Positions 35,891 to 45,900 of a stretch of 64,000 bases of DNA are shown one piece after another. The stretch's first letter is position 1; each line of letters starts with the position of its first letter. The translations under genes were made by a program, and so were the position numbers. The stretch is from CAZUWH01 sp964624075 (lineage in GTDB: Bacteria; Pseudomonadota; Alphaproteobacteria; Rhodospirillales; Rhodospirillaceae), in assembly GCA_964624075.1 (NCBI GenBank), contig CAZUWH010000001.1:124001-188000 (forward strand), given 5' to 3'. The notes under the pieces are model-generated. The model saw only the letters and a program-made list of their open reading frames with translations, was not told the origin of the DNA and did no database searches.

Positions 35891-35899
35891 CAGTTCTCC

Positions 35900-36284
35900 C
35901 AGCACATCACTGCTGTGCCCTGCGCTCTATGGCTGCGCCGTTTCCCTCTGCATCGGTCTCTTTCCCTGCTGACATCATGGAACGCACAGCGTAACTTTTC
36001 AAGCAGGGCATGGTTTTCAGACGGGATCCGCCAGGGGGTCTGCATCGGTGGGATGGCTGCATCCCATCACAAGGGTTAATTGTTCCGTGCGCTCTCTCGT
36101 AGAACCATCTGAAGGAGGAAAAGGCCATGACGCGGCGCACCCTGATCGTGACCGGCGGGCCGAACACGTGTCGGCCAGGATGGCGGGCAGTGACGAAACG
36201 CTCAATCTAGTCGTTCAGTTGTTCACCGGAGGCCTGTCGCTAGCATGGGATAAACCTCCAGCAAGTGTCATCGGGCCTGTGAAA
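35900..36284. other. No recognisable gene
   Basis: Open frames on both strands, but none with protein-like composition or familiar motifs. It lies between two broken genes and is probably decayed sequence. Confidence 0.4.
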
Positions 36285-36972
36285 GTCCTGGTCGCCGGCC
36301 ATCGCTCAGGCCCGTTCGGGCGATCAGTTCGGTGAACAGCCCCTTCACCGTTTTATAACCCGGATGAAGCCGGAACCAGCCGATCACTTTGCCCACCAGG
36401 CTTTTCCAGCGCGTCAGGTTCCCGGCAATGCTTCAGGCGGAACAGAAGGGCCGTCAACGGCCTCCCGCTAGGCCAGGTCTGGGCCTGGGAAGGCTCCTTT
36501 ATCAAGGAGATAATAACGGAACCGAGGCTGCCATGGTCAGAGTGGCGACTCCGGGGCGGGGCGATCAGGCCGGTAAAGATCCACCGCGGCGTTCCAGCGA
36601 CGGTCGCCGTTGTAGAGGACAAGCGGCAGAACCAGCGGCAGCCGGTCCCCCCGTTTCAGCTTCTGCTCCCAGATGATCTGCTGCTACAGCAGCCCGACAT
36701 AGGCCAGGACCCGGACCACCATCCATCCATCCACCACCGACTGGAGTTCGAGGAGGATATAGAGATAGATCGCCCCACCGTTTGGGGTCGGGATCCGCCA
36801 AATGATGTCGCCCTCGCGCCGCTGGCCCTCCTGGCAGGTGTGAAATTTGGCGTTGACCCGTTCCATGGCCGGCAAAATCAAGTCCTCCGGCTTCCGGGAC
36901 GAACTCCCGCACCAGCTCCTCGACCATGAGCGGATGTAAAAACAGACGATAGTAAAGAGAATCCGTCGCCAC
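36285..36972 (-). pseudogene. Decayed Rpn/YhgA-like PD-(D/E)XK recombination-promoting nuclease
   Basis: Rpn proteins are transposase-like nucleases that promote recA-independent recombination. From a GTG at 36972 (GAGGGGG upstream) the sequence reads DSLYYRLFLHPLMVEELVREFVPEA. After a frame change come EGDIIWRIPT and IYLYILLELQSVVDGWMVVRVLAYVGLL (nuclease core with the D and ExQ). An in-frame TAG (36684-36686) comes next, then QQIIWEQKLKRGDRLPLVLPLVLYNG, and after another frame change RYYLLDKGAFPGPDLA, PLTALLFRLKHC and IGWFRLHPGYKTVKGLF. Two or more frameshifts and one nonsense codon: a dead copy. Confidence 0.85.
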
Positions 36973-37006
36973 GTCCCCCTCTTGTACTCTTGAACCTTGA
37001 TCGTGG

Positions 37007-37124
37007 CTTCCCCCAGGCGCCGGCGGGTCGCGCACCCACAGCCCTTGGCTTTTCGCGCCATGCGGCGCGCTGCGGCGGCGGCGGATATCTGAGCGTGTGT
37101 CACGATTGACGCTCAAAGGTATTA
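37007..37124 (-). repeat. Copy 2 of the ~115-bp dispersed repeat, upstream of the Rpn pseudogene
   Basis: Matches 18777-18893 in order and spacing (CCCAGGCG, GCCCTTGGC, GCCATGCGG, TGAGCGT, AAAGGTATTA). It immediately precedes the start of the Rpn pseudogene on the minus strand, so it probably represents the 5' leader or an end of that element. Downstream of AAAGGTATTA the two copies diverge abruptly. Confidence 0.6.
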
Positions 37125-37132
37125 TATAGTTT

Positions 37133-37257
37133 CCGGAAAGTCCGAGGACTTTCCGGCAACCTGTCCTCAGTCGCCGGGCGCTTGCGCGCTTGGCTTTCGA
37201 CGCAGAGGCGCCGAGCCGCACGTTGCGGGCTCGGAGTCCGGGGAATTTCCGGACTCC
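37133..37257. repeat. Two perfect palindromes flanking a 75-base core
   Basis: 37133-37156 is an 11-bp perfect stem (CCGGAAAGTCC, two-base loop, GGACTTTCCGG). 37233-37257 is a 9-bp perfect stem (GGAGTCCGG, seven-base loop, CCGGACTCC). Both contain GTCCG/CGGAC-type cores, and they lie just upstream of the Rpn element. They may mark an element boundary or be independent terminators. Confidence 0.6.
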
Positions 37258-37435
37258 ATATTATCCGCACACATCGTTATACCCCCCGCGCAGATAATCC
37301 AGAAACCAAACACGCTCCCTCGCCGTGGGTGCATTATACCGTTCCTCACGGGAGAAGGTTTGCAGAGAGACTGCCGGGGAGGATTTCCCACGCTCCCGTG
37401 CATCCGGCTTCTCCCCGTTTTCAGAAATCGACCGG

Positions 37436-38548
37436 CTAATAGAACTGATTGTTGTTCTTGAGCTTTCCGCACAGGATGACAGCGGCATTACGGGTGGTGA
37501 CAGGCCCGGCCACGAGGTGATAGCGGGTTCCATGGCCCGGCTTGAAGGGCCTGTAGTGGGGGACGCAGCTTGCCAAGTAGGGCGCCGTGTTGACCCATGG
37601 TTTCAACCCACCCTTTCTCTGCCGCAGCTTTGGTGGTGTAGGAGGCAAGCAGAAGACCCCAGGTCTTGACCTGGTGTGTCGGCCTTTTGGGCGGGGGGGG
37701 GGGGCGGGGCGGAATCGCTTCGGCAATGACCGGTCCGCGCATGGCGGCTTCCAGGGCTGCCTTTCCCCGGGCCAGCTCTTCCCCGGAAATCAGTCTAGCC
37801 TAGCGCAGATGTTCCAGACGTCCGGCAGCAGCCCCCATCTCGATGACTCCGATCGGGGTAGAGGAGCCGGTTCGGCCAGGGCAACGGGCATGGCTGGCAG
37901 CAGGGCTTCCAGGATGGCGGTTCGTTCGGCGGCATGTTCGGTGCTGGTCAGGGCGCGTTGCTCAACAACGTGTCGCAGCTCTTTGAGTCTGACAGCAACG
38001 TCGCTGGTATCGGGCACTGGTCGGTGCAGCCCGGCGGCCGGTGGCGGTGAGGACAACGGTAGCAGACTGCTGATGTTGCGATCACGACGAACACGATATT
38101 CGCCCTCGGTGATCAGGCTGCCGTCCTGCAGGGCGCGCAGAACCTGAAAGCGTTTTAACGGCTTCGGCGTAACCGGCCCTGTCGGCGTCAGGGGACGGTA
38201 GGGAGAGGAGGGAGAAGACAGCGAGGACTCATCCGGACCAGGGGCTGGCCAATGGGTCGGCGAAGTCCGGTTGGCATCAAGGGATCGTAGATAGGCGGCA
38301 GCCAGGTCGGTCAGAAGGTGTAGCGTCAGGTCCCCTGTCCCCATCAAGATGGCAACGCCTTCCCCTTCAGGAGCAGGGTTCCTGGAACATTTGCTGTGCC
38401 TTCTGCGGGCGGCTGTGGCTTTGTAGACCAGACCGGCCGCATAGAGAGAGAAGAGACCATAAGGATCTTTCGGATCCTGGAACAATGCCTTGTCGGCATG
38501 CTGTTCGGCTGCGGCGAAACCCCCGCGACTGACAGATCCAAGGGCCAA
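37436..38548 (-). pseudogene. Broken TPR protein with C-terminal SPOR domain
   Basis: Read on the minus strand: FAAAEQHADKALFQDPKDP looks like a TPR unit. A Pro-rich region follows, then the helical segment RFQVLRALQDGSLITEGEYRVRR and LPLSSPPPAAGLHRP (the EEY/LPL pattern of a family seen in alphaproteobacteria). Then HAAERTAILEALLPA and a stop near 37800. In other frames come TWGLLLASYTTKAAAEKGW and YHLVAGPVTTRNAAVILC, a SPOR domain that would bind denuded peptidoglycan. There is no ATG at the 5' end, at least two frameshifts, and a run of about 14 G at 37690-37705. Probably an inactivated septal or envelope protein. Confidence 0.65.
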
Positions 38549-38751
38549 ATCGGCGTAGGGTACCCCCTTCTGTCCTGGTCACGCACTGTCTAGGATGTCA
38601 TGAGAACCCATTCACCCCGCAAGTCCTGCCACCGCGATGATTACCCCTGCACGCATCCCGGCACCCGATCTTCCCCTTTTTATTCTCTAGTTTATCTCTT
38701 TGCTCTGTCACGTCCTCTCACGAAATTCGCGGTGAGCCATCAGGCGGGAGG

Positions 38752-39156
38752 TCATGGACCGAGAAACATATTGTTCAGGTAATTCATAGGGGAAGAGAAG
38801 GAATGGGCACCACGGCCGATATCATAGGACATCCGTCCCACCATTCCGGTCATCTGGGTGACGTTGCCGGCCATCAGGCTCACATTCTGTGACACCTGGG
38901 CTACGGCTTCGTTCATGGTGGTCATTGACTTTCGCATAACCCCGATGTCCTGCGACATGGTCGAGATGTCGTGTCCCATGATATTCTGAACCTCTGCCAT
39001 GCTGGTCAGGTCGCTGCCCATCTTCTGCATCACCGTCGTCATGGTGTCGAGATTGCGGGCCATCCCGTACATGACAAACGTGAAAAAGCCCATCACAGCC
39101 ATAATGCCTATAAGCGCTGCGACACCGACCGGGTTCTTGACGACGAAATTTCTCAT
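38752..39156 (-). CDS. Membrane-anchored coiled-coil protein, unknown function
   Basis: A 134-residue protein whose ATG at 39156 has GAAAGGGG upstream. It has a short basic start (MRNFVVKNP), one transmembrane helix (about residues 11-33, VAALIGIMAVMGFFTFVMYGM), and then a long regular helix rich in Met, Thr, Ser and Gln with heptad spacing (MTTVMQKMGSDLTSM to MAGNVTQMTGMVGRM). The end is FSSPMNYLNNMF. It resembles the signalling stalk of a chemoreceptor without a signalling tip, so I give no function. It stands alone between two broken genes. Confidence 0.7.
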   Translation of the reverse strand: MRNFVVKNPVGVAALIGIMAVMGFFTFVMYGMARNLDTMTTVMQKMGSDLTSMAEVQNIMGHDISTMSQDIGVMRKSMTTMNEAVAQVSQNVSLMAGNVTQMTGMVGRMSYDIGRGAHSFSSPMNYLNNMFLGP

Positions 39157-39711
39157 GGCCCCTTTCTTTCGCTGCCACCCCACTCAAACGATCTACTTTT
39201 CCCTTCTGCCATATGGGCAGACAACATCACCCCCTTCTTTCTTCTCTCCTTAAGAGATTCTGCGGGTGGGAACCTGCTGCCGACCTTGGACAGGCTGGAA
39301 CACGAAGCAAATCCCTTTTCCCGCCCCCGTTACCGCTTTCCTCGCGACCTTCTGTCCACTCCTACGTCCCTGCTATTTTTCCGTACTTTCCTTCTGCAAC
39401 CATGCCGACAACGATTCCGCCTGTCTAGAGCCGTGTTGATCACGGTACACTGCCACACTGCCAGAGTTTCCATCCCCGATCAACGACCGAACAATTTCTG
39501 GATTCTGTTCCCGGTCTCCGTTCGATGTCCGCCCGGATACTCCGTATTAAGCAAAATCGATACCTTGCAGGCTGTATGAGCTGTCTCCCTATTAAGACTG
39601 TCTCTTAAGACTGTTTCCCTGTCCGTCATGACCGAAGTCTGGCAACAAGGGTCATATTCCCGGACACCATGCGATGCCAGGGAGCGCAAGACGCAAAAGG
39701 AAAAACGTGGT
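39157..39711. other. Intergenic region, no gene seen
   Basis: About 555 bases upstream of the coiled-coil gene. It includes pyrimidine-rich stretches (39220-39420) and no convincing reading frame or repeat. The promoter of the coiled-coil gene should lie in the first 150 bases. Confidence 0.4.
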
Positions 39712-40811
39712 TCAGAAGCCGAGTCGCTGCATGCGACGCCACAGGGTCGTGCGGTCAATGCCAAGCAGACGGGTTGCCTTGGCCTTGTTGCCCTTGGTCT
39801 AGTGGGAGGGTGTTGGCAATCTCCTGCCGTCGAACATGCAGGTCGTCGAAGGCAATGGATACGTGTTCCGTGGAAGTTGGGAGGGGGGAAAGGCATCTCC
39901 TGGCGCGCCCCGGTCATCTGTGCAGGCGGCCCATGGTCGTGGGAAAGGCGACTCGAGCGGGCGTAGTCCTAGATCTCTTGCGGATATCCCTCTTCGATGA
40001 GCTGTTTGCAAACATGCAACATCAGCAACGGAATATCGCCGGGTCGATCACGCAGAGGCAGAATGCTGACCGGGATGACGGCCAGCCGGTAATACAAATC
40101 GGTGCGGAATGTTCCCTGTTCCACCATCTCACGCGGATTGCGATCCAAGGCGCTGATGACCTGCGCATCCACCGTGACGGTTTTGTCGGATCCAACCATT
40201 TTGAAGGTCTGGTCCTGGATGACCCGCAGCAGTTTTGGTTGGACGTGCAAGGGGATCTCGCTGATTTCGTCCAGGAATAGGGTGCCCTGATGGGCAGCCT
40301 AGAAACATCTGGGTCGATTTTGATGCGCGCTGGGTGTAGGCGTCCTTGACATGGCCAAACAGCTCCGACTCGATTAAATCCTCCGGAATGGCGGCGCAGT
40401 TGACCTCGATGAATGGTCTGCCTGCGCGGTTGCTGGGCCGGTGACTCATGCGGGTGAGCTAGAGTCTTGCCCGTGCCCGATTCCCCTTGCAGGAGGACCG
40501 GGGCGTTGGTGGGCGCGATCTGCTGGATTCGGCGCAGGATCCCCAGCATCTGTGGATCGGAGCTGATCAGTTCCTTCTTAGCCCGCGAGAGCATGGCTTC
40601 CATACGGCGCTTGTCGGTGCGTGCGGTCACGAATGATGATCAACCGCAGTGTTTCTGCCCGTCCCGAGGCGACCTGCGAACAACTGAATTCAAGCACGCG
40701 AACCCGGTTGTCGATCCGGATGTGTCGCTCAAACCACACGTGACCGTCTCCCTCGCGGTCACAGACCCGGCCAATCGCCTGATCAAGGTCAAACGCACAG
40801 GCATCTAGCAA
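39712..40811 (-). pseudogene. Decayed sigma-54-dependent activator (PAS/AAA+/Fis HTH)
   Basis: The remnants run in the correct order. First is a PAS-like segment (VWFERHIRIDNRVRVLEFSCSQV, from about 40780), then SDPQMLGILRRIQQIAPTNAPVLLQGESGTGKT (Walker A). FIEVNCAAIPEDLIESELFGHV (GAFTGA region lost) follows, then QPKLLRVIQDQTFKMVGSD, FRTDLYYRLAV and LPLRDRPGDIPLL. The Fis-type helix-turn-helix NKAKATRLLGIDRTTLWRRM ends at 39712. The pieces lie in several frames with stops between, and part of the AAA+ C-terminal subdomain is deleted. The GAFTGA loop that contacts sigma-54 is replaced by DAYTQR. Nonfunctional. Confidence 0.85.
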
Positions 40812-41370
40812 AAGGAGAATATGTTCATTAGTTGCACAACTAATAAGCAGGCACGTGGCGGGATTCTAGTACAGCAAGATCCCCTCAACGTGCAATAATC
40901 AGCACGCCATCATCGATGTAGGAAATAATTGCTTCCCGAAGGGGAAGAAAGTCATTAAGGACAACCACACCTTCCTCCAGACCCGGCGCATCTGCAACGG
41001 CCTGTAACGTTGTCTGCAACGCGACTACGGCAGCCTCCTTCTTCTGCTCGCACCGTTGCGGCACCGCGTTGGGTTGATGTTGTGCCCGTCATGACTGTTA
41101 TGCAACAGCTTGCAACCTTGGTACCGACGTGATAGAGTAAACTAGTTGAGGATTCAAGCACGAATGCCCCGTGGTTTTCAATCCAGTCATCATCGTGGCA
41201 GGAAGGTGTATTAAGGCGATGGGGGCAAGGGGCGGGTGGTTGGCCTCGTGTCTTGCGAGCTCCTGGTGTTGAGGCGATGCGCGCTATTTCAGCTCATGCA
41301 GTGACGGAATTTCAGCTCATGCTAGTGACGGAGCGGGACAAAATCCACGGGTCAGTGACGGGGAAGATTC
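40812..41370. other. Gene-free interval upstream of the SCP2-RND array, with tandem repeat
   Basis: No open frame here looks like a real gene. At 41286-41332 two 23-24 base units of the form ATTTCAGCTCATGC(T)AGTGACGGA lie in tandem, with a third partial CAGTGACGG at about 41353. Multiple short repeats of this kind are reminiscent of IS21-type element ends, but no transposase is nearby. The repeat lies within 90 bases of the first gene of the downstream array and could also be a regulator-binding region. Confidence 0.5.
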
Positions 41371-41766
41371 ATGGCAGAACTGTTTTCAAGCGAATGGATG
41401 AGCAAATTTGCCGAGGCCTGGAATGCCGAACCGGCGTTGGCGAATGAGCTCGCGAAAATCGGCTTCAACAGCAACGTCGCTTATGGTTTCCTCGAGGAGG
41501 AAAAACCGCGTGGTGTGCTGGTAATCGTGAATGGCAAGGCCAAGGAAGGAAGGTCTTACGACGGCCAGGTTCTGAACTGGGATTTGCGGGCAAGTCAGGA
41601 GGACTGGGGAAAGTGGGCGAAGAAACCGCCTGGTCTTATGGGGCTCGGCATGGCCTATACATCACGAAAGTTGCGTTTCAAGATCGGCGACTATGGTGCG
41701 ATGATCAAGGATCCACGCATGGCTGGTCCCTTCATCAAAAGCTTCGATGTCATGGGGCGCGTCTGA
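41371..41766 (+). CDS. SCP2 sterol-binding-domain protein
   Basis: A 131-residue stand-alone SCP2 domain: GVLVIVNGKAKEG, DLRASQEDWGKW, RKLRFKIGDYGAMIKDPRMAGPFIKSFDVMGRV. SCP2 domains bind hydrophobic ligands such as lipids or isoprenoid intermediates in a tunnel. There is no signal peptide, so it acts in the cytoplasm. The next gene, an RND membrane-fusion protein, starts 2 bases after the stop, so it is transcribed and probably translated together with the pump and may present a hydrophobic substrate to it (inference). It is not the same gene as ubiT at 31.2-31.7 kb. Confidence 0.85.
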   Translation: MAELFSSEWMSKFAEAWNAEPALANELAKIGFNSNVAYGFLEEEKPRGVLVIVNGKAKEGRSYDGQVLNWDLRASQEDWGKWAKKPPGLMGLGMAYTSRKLRFKIGDYGAMIKDPRMAGPFIKSFDVMGRV

Positions 41767-41768
41767 TC

Positions 41769-42902
41769 ATGCCAGGAATACCCAGGATCATTGCCGCGGC
41801 CCTGTTGTTGGTGGCTTGCGGTATCGGTAAAACGGTGTTGGCAACCGAGTACCAGACGGCTACCGTCACAACGGCACAGGTTGGCCACACGTCTACCGTG
41901 GGCGGAACGGTCGTCCCGTACAAGGAGGTCAACCTTTCCGCCCAGATCCCGGGTCAGGTAACCTTTATCGCGGGGGCGGAGGGGGATAGCTTCACGGAAG
42001 ACGCTGTGCTTGTCCAGATCGATGATGCCCAGATTCAGGCCCAACGGCGGGCTGCCCTTGCCCAGATTACCAACGCGGAGGCCTCGCTCCGCAATGCCCA
42101 GGTTCAATATTCGCGGGAAATCTGGTCCCCGCGCAGCAATACCCCGAATGCCATGCCCGGCATGGGCATGCCGAACATGTTTGATCAGTTCTTTACGCGC
42201 GGCCTTTCCAATATGATGAGGCGCAGCGACACGGGGCTCGAACGTTATGCGGACTGGTATGCACAAGGGGCGGAGGTACAACAGGCGCAGGGAGCACTGA
42301 TGCAGGCCCGGGCCCAGCTCGAACAGCTGGATGCCAAGCTGCGGGATGCCCAGCTCGCCGCGCCCTTTGATGGTACGATCGTCAAGAAGATCGTTGAGGT
42401 TGGCGATACGGTGCAACCAGGACAACCTTTGTTGCAGTTTGCGCATACGACATATTTGCGCATCCAGGCTGATGTGCCTGTCCGTCTGGTAGCCGGTCTT
42501 GAGAAAAACATGCTGCTGCCGGCCCGTCTGGATGTGGGGGGGGACGAAGTCAAGGCACGTGTGGCTCAGATCTATCCAATGGCTGACCGCACCCGTCATA
42601 CTGTGACGGTGAAATTCGATCTTCCCAAAGGCGTCCCGGGTGGTCCCGGCATGTACGCTGAAGTCCAGATTCCCGATACCACCGAACCAAGCCGTGAAAT
42701 TTCCGTTCTGCCGGAACGGGCGGTGGTATGGCGGGGCAGTCTGCCGAATGTATTCGTTCTCCAGAATGGCCGCCCATCATTGCGTGTCATACGGGTAGGC
42801 AGTGTGCTGGGGGGAGGATTTGTCAGTGTGCTGTCGGGGGTGAACGCTGGTGATCAGGTGATCGTCGATCCGGCTCCAGGGTTGGTATCCGGCGGCCGGT
42901 AA
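41769..42902 (+). CDS. RND efflux membrane-fusion protein (likely lipoprotein)
   Basis: The periplasmic adaptor of a tripartite RND pump, 377 residues. The signal sequence ends in LVAC (Cys17), a plausible lipobox. Next are the barrel/lipoyl halves (GGTVVPYKEVNLSAQIPGQV, then LAAPFDGTIVKKIVEVGDTVQPGQPLLQF). Between them lies an alpha hairpin that is unusually interrupted by a Pro/Met/Gly-rich loop (NTPNAMPGMGMPNMFDQFF, about residues 125-145). A beta-barrel and membrane-proximal domain follow (RHTVTVKFDLPKG, VWRGSLPNVFVLQNG). No outer-membrane channel gene is adjacent. The start is 2 bases after the SCP2 gene. Confidence 0.92.
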   Translation: MPGIPRIIAAALLLVACGIGKTVLATEYQTATVTTAQVGHTSTVGGTVVPYKEVNLSAQIPGQVTFIAGAEGDSFTEDAVLVQIDDAQIQAQRRAALAQITNAEASLRNAQVQYSREIWSPRSNTPNAMPGMGMPNMFDQFFTRGLSNMMRRSDTGLERYADWYAQGAEVQQAQGALMQARAQLEQLDAKLRDAQLAAPFDGTIVKKIVEVGDTVQPGQPLLQFAHTTYLRIQADVPVRLVAGLEKNMLLPARLDVGGDEVKARVAQIYPMADRTRHTVTVKFDLPKGVPGGPGMYAEVQIPDTTEPSREISVLPERAVVWRGSLPNVFVLQNGRPSLRVIRVGSVLGGGFVSVLSGVNAGDQVIVDPAPGLVSGGR

Positions 42903-42970
42903 GGCTTCGTTGCGCCGGTGGGAGGGCTGGAGGGAGCTCCGGCCAGGGGAAACAATGCTTCGAAAGACGG

Positions 42971-45900
42971 ATGTCTATGGCCGAGAACGCCGTTAACGGA
43001 GAGAGGTCCCGTCACCATCATGGGCTGGGGCTGGCCGGCACCATGACGCGGGCCTTCATTCATTCGCCGCTGTCGCCCTTGCTGCTACTGGCCGCCCTTG
43101 CCGTGGGTATTCTTGGGCTTCTGATCACGCCGCGACAGGAAGATCCGCAAATTTCGGTCCCGATGGTGGATGTGTTCATCCACTATCCGGGCGCGTCGGC
43201 AGAGCAGGTGGCTAGTCTGGCCATCGATCCGCTGGAGCGGATGCTGAGTGAAATCCCGGGCGTCAAACACGTCTACTCGGCGTCACAGCGCGGCCAGGGA
43301 ATGGTTACGGTCGAGTTCAATGTTGGCGAACTCATGGAGCCTTCGCTCGTCAAACTGTATGACAAGCTCGAATCGAACAAGGACAAGGCTCCGCCAGGCG
43401 TGATTGGCCCCATCGTCAAACCGAAGGGGGTGGACGATGTGCCGGTCGTGACCTTGGCTCTCTGGTCCCACGACATCACTGATACCCAGTTGCGGTTGAT
43501 TGCCCTTGATGTGATGCAGCGTCTGAAAGAGGTACCGAACACGAGCCAGAGTTTCATCGTCGGCGGCCGGTCCGAGGAGCTACAGATCGAGGTGTTTCCC
43601 GAACGATTGAAAGGCTTCGGTATCAGTCTTGATCAGATCGCCGAGACGATCAAGAACGCCAACAGCGAACGCGGCACCGGTCATATCGAGACGGGTGACA
43701 GCAGCTACAAGGTCTATACCGGCTCGTTTCTGCACAATGCCGTTGAGGTGGAACGGCTGGTAGTAGGGGTGCGCAGTGGGGCACCCGTCTATGTGCGCGA
43801 CATCGCCCAGGTGCGGGAGACGCCCGCCGATGCCCACGACGTGGTCATGTATTATACTGGTTCTGCCTCCTCTGAGGCCTCGGCGGCTCCCCACGGCGCC
43901 CCGGTGGTGACCATTGCCATTGCCAAGAAGCCCGGCACCAACGGTGTCACCGTGGCCAGTGCGGTGCTGGAGAAGGTGGACTATCTGCGCGGGCGCCTTG
44001 TTCCGGACAACGTGCATATCTCGGTTACCCGCAACTATGGAGCCACTGCCAACGACAAGGTCAACGAGCTGGTCTTCAAGCTGTTCATCGCAACCGGTAT
44101 CGTCACGCTTCTGATCTGGTTCCTGCTTGGCTTTCGGGCCGCGATCGTGGTGCTGATCGTGATTCCGGTGGTGATCCTGATCACCGTGTTCTCAGCCTAT
44201 GTTCTGGGATACACCATCGACCGGGTGAGTCTGTTCGCCCTGATCTTTTCAATCGGCATTCTGGTGGATGATGCTATCGTGGTGGTAGAAAACATTTATC
44301 GCCGCTGGCTGGAGAAGGGGGAGATCGACACCGAAACGTCGGTGGATGCCGTGCGCGAGGTTGGCAATCCGACCATTCTCGCGACTTTCACCGTCATCGC
44401 CGCCCTGCTGCCGATGGGATTCGTGTCCGGGATGATGGGCCCCTACATGGAGCCCATTCCGGCCCTTGGGTCGGTTGCGATGCTGTTCTCCCTGTTCGCG
44501 GCCTTCATCTTCACGCCTTGGCTGGCGATGCGTATCCGTCCGTCCCTGGCCAGGCTGAAAGGGGCGCAGGAGAGGGAGCATCGGCAGGTCCATCACCTGG
44601 ACCGTCTGTTCCGGGGTCTAATTAATCCGCTGCTGGACAGCACCACCAAGGGGTATACCTTTCTTTCTGTCAACATCGCCCTGTTTTTCATATGCCTTCT
44701 TTTGTTCTATACGAAAGACGTGACTGTCAAGATGTTGCCCTTCGATAACAAGTCGGAGTTCAATGTGGTGATCAACATGCCGGCGGGAACTGCTCTGCCG
44801 GCCACGACCAATGTGACCCAGCGTCTGGCGGAAGAGGTTCTGAAGATTCCTGAAGTGGTGTCTGTACAGACCTATGCCGGGACGGCCTCGCCGTTCAATT
44901 TCAACGGTCTGGTACGGCATTATTATTTGCGTCAGGATCCCTGGTATGGCGACATTCAGATTCAGCTTCAGGACAAGAGGGCGCGCAAGCGGTCCAGTCA
45001 CGAGATTGCAAGCGCAGCGCGTGAAGTTCTGACGCCGATCGCCAGAAAATTGGGCGCGCGCATCGCGGTGGTAGAGATGCCGCCGGGACCGCCGGTGCTG
45101 CAGACCCTGGTGGCCGAAATTTACGGGCCGGATGCCGATATCCGTCGGCAGGCGGCACAGGATCTGACCGCTCTTTTCGCACGCACGCCAGGCGTGGTCG
45201 ATGTGGACAACCTGATGCAGGAGTCCTACGAGATCTGGCGATTTGAGGTTGACCGGGAAAAGGCCGTGCGACATGGCGTTTCAGTCGAAGACATCAACCG
45301 TCAGCTCGACCTGGCCATGGGCGGAGCGCGACTCGGTGATATCAAGGTCGGTCGCGTTCTTGAACCCCGTTATATCGTCCTGCAGGTGCCCATGGCTTTG
45401 CGCAGCCAGTTTGCCCGGCTGGGTGAGATTCCGGTTCCCTCGCAAACCGGTCAGATGATTCCCCTGGTCGAGTTGGGTCGTTTCGTGCCCGCGCGACAGG
45501 ATTCCATCGTTTTTCATAAGGACCTGCGGCCGGTTGAGTTCGTGACCGGTGATATGGCCGGTCGCTTGGGGGCACCGATTTACGGCATGATGGGGGTGGA
45601 AGCCGAAATGGTCGCCTACCGGGCGCCAGATGGTGTGGCAGTGGAGACCCACTATATCGGTCTGCCGGTGGACAATGCGAAGACGGCCTTCGAGTGGACC
45701 GGGGAATGGACAGTGACCTATGAAACCTTCCGTGACATGGGCATTGCCTTTGCCGTGGCTATGGTACTGATCTACATGCTGGTGGTGTGGGAATTTGGCA
45801 ATTTCATTCTACCGGCCATCATCATGGCGCCGATTCCGCTCACGCTCGTCGGCATCATTCCGGGACACTGGCTGTTTGGCGCCGAATTCACGGCGACCTC

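Noticed and set aside
37690..37705. Poly-G tract as a contingency locus switching the TPR-SPOR gene
   Set aside because: The gene also lacks its 5' start and has a second stop near 37800, so slippage at the tract could not restore it.
39480..39917. Minus-strand open frame with many Arg/Pro/Cys residues
   Set aside because: It overlaps the frame-shifted Fis helix of the sigma-54 activator remnant and has the composition of an out-of-frame reading.
41371..41766. SCP2 protein as the missing ubiT function
   Set aside because: It is a bare SCP2 domain without the UbiT sequence features seen at 31.2-31.7 kb, and it is coupled to an RND pump instead of ubiU/ubiV.
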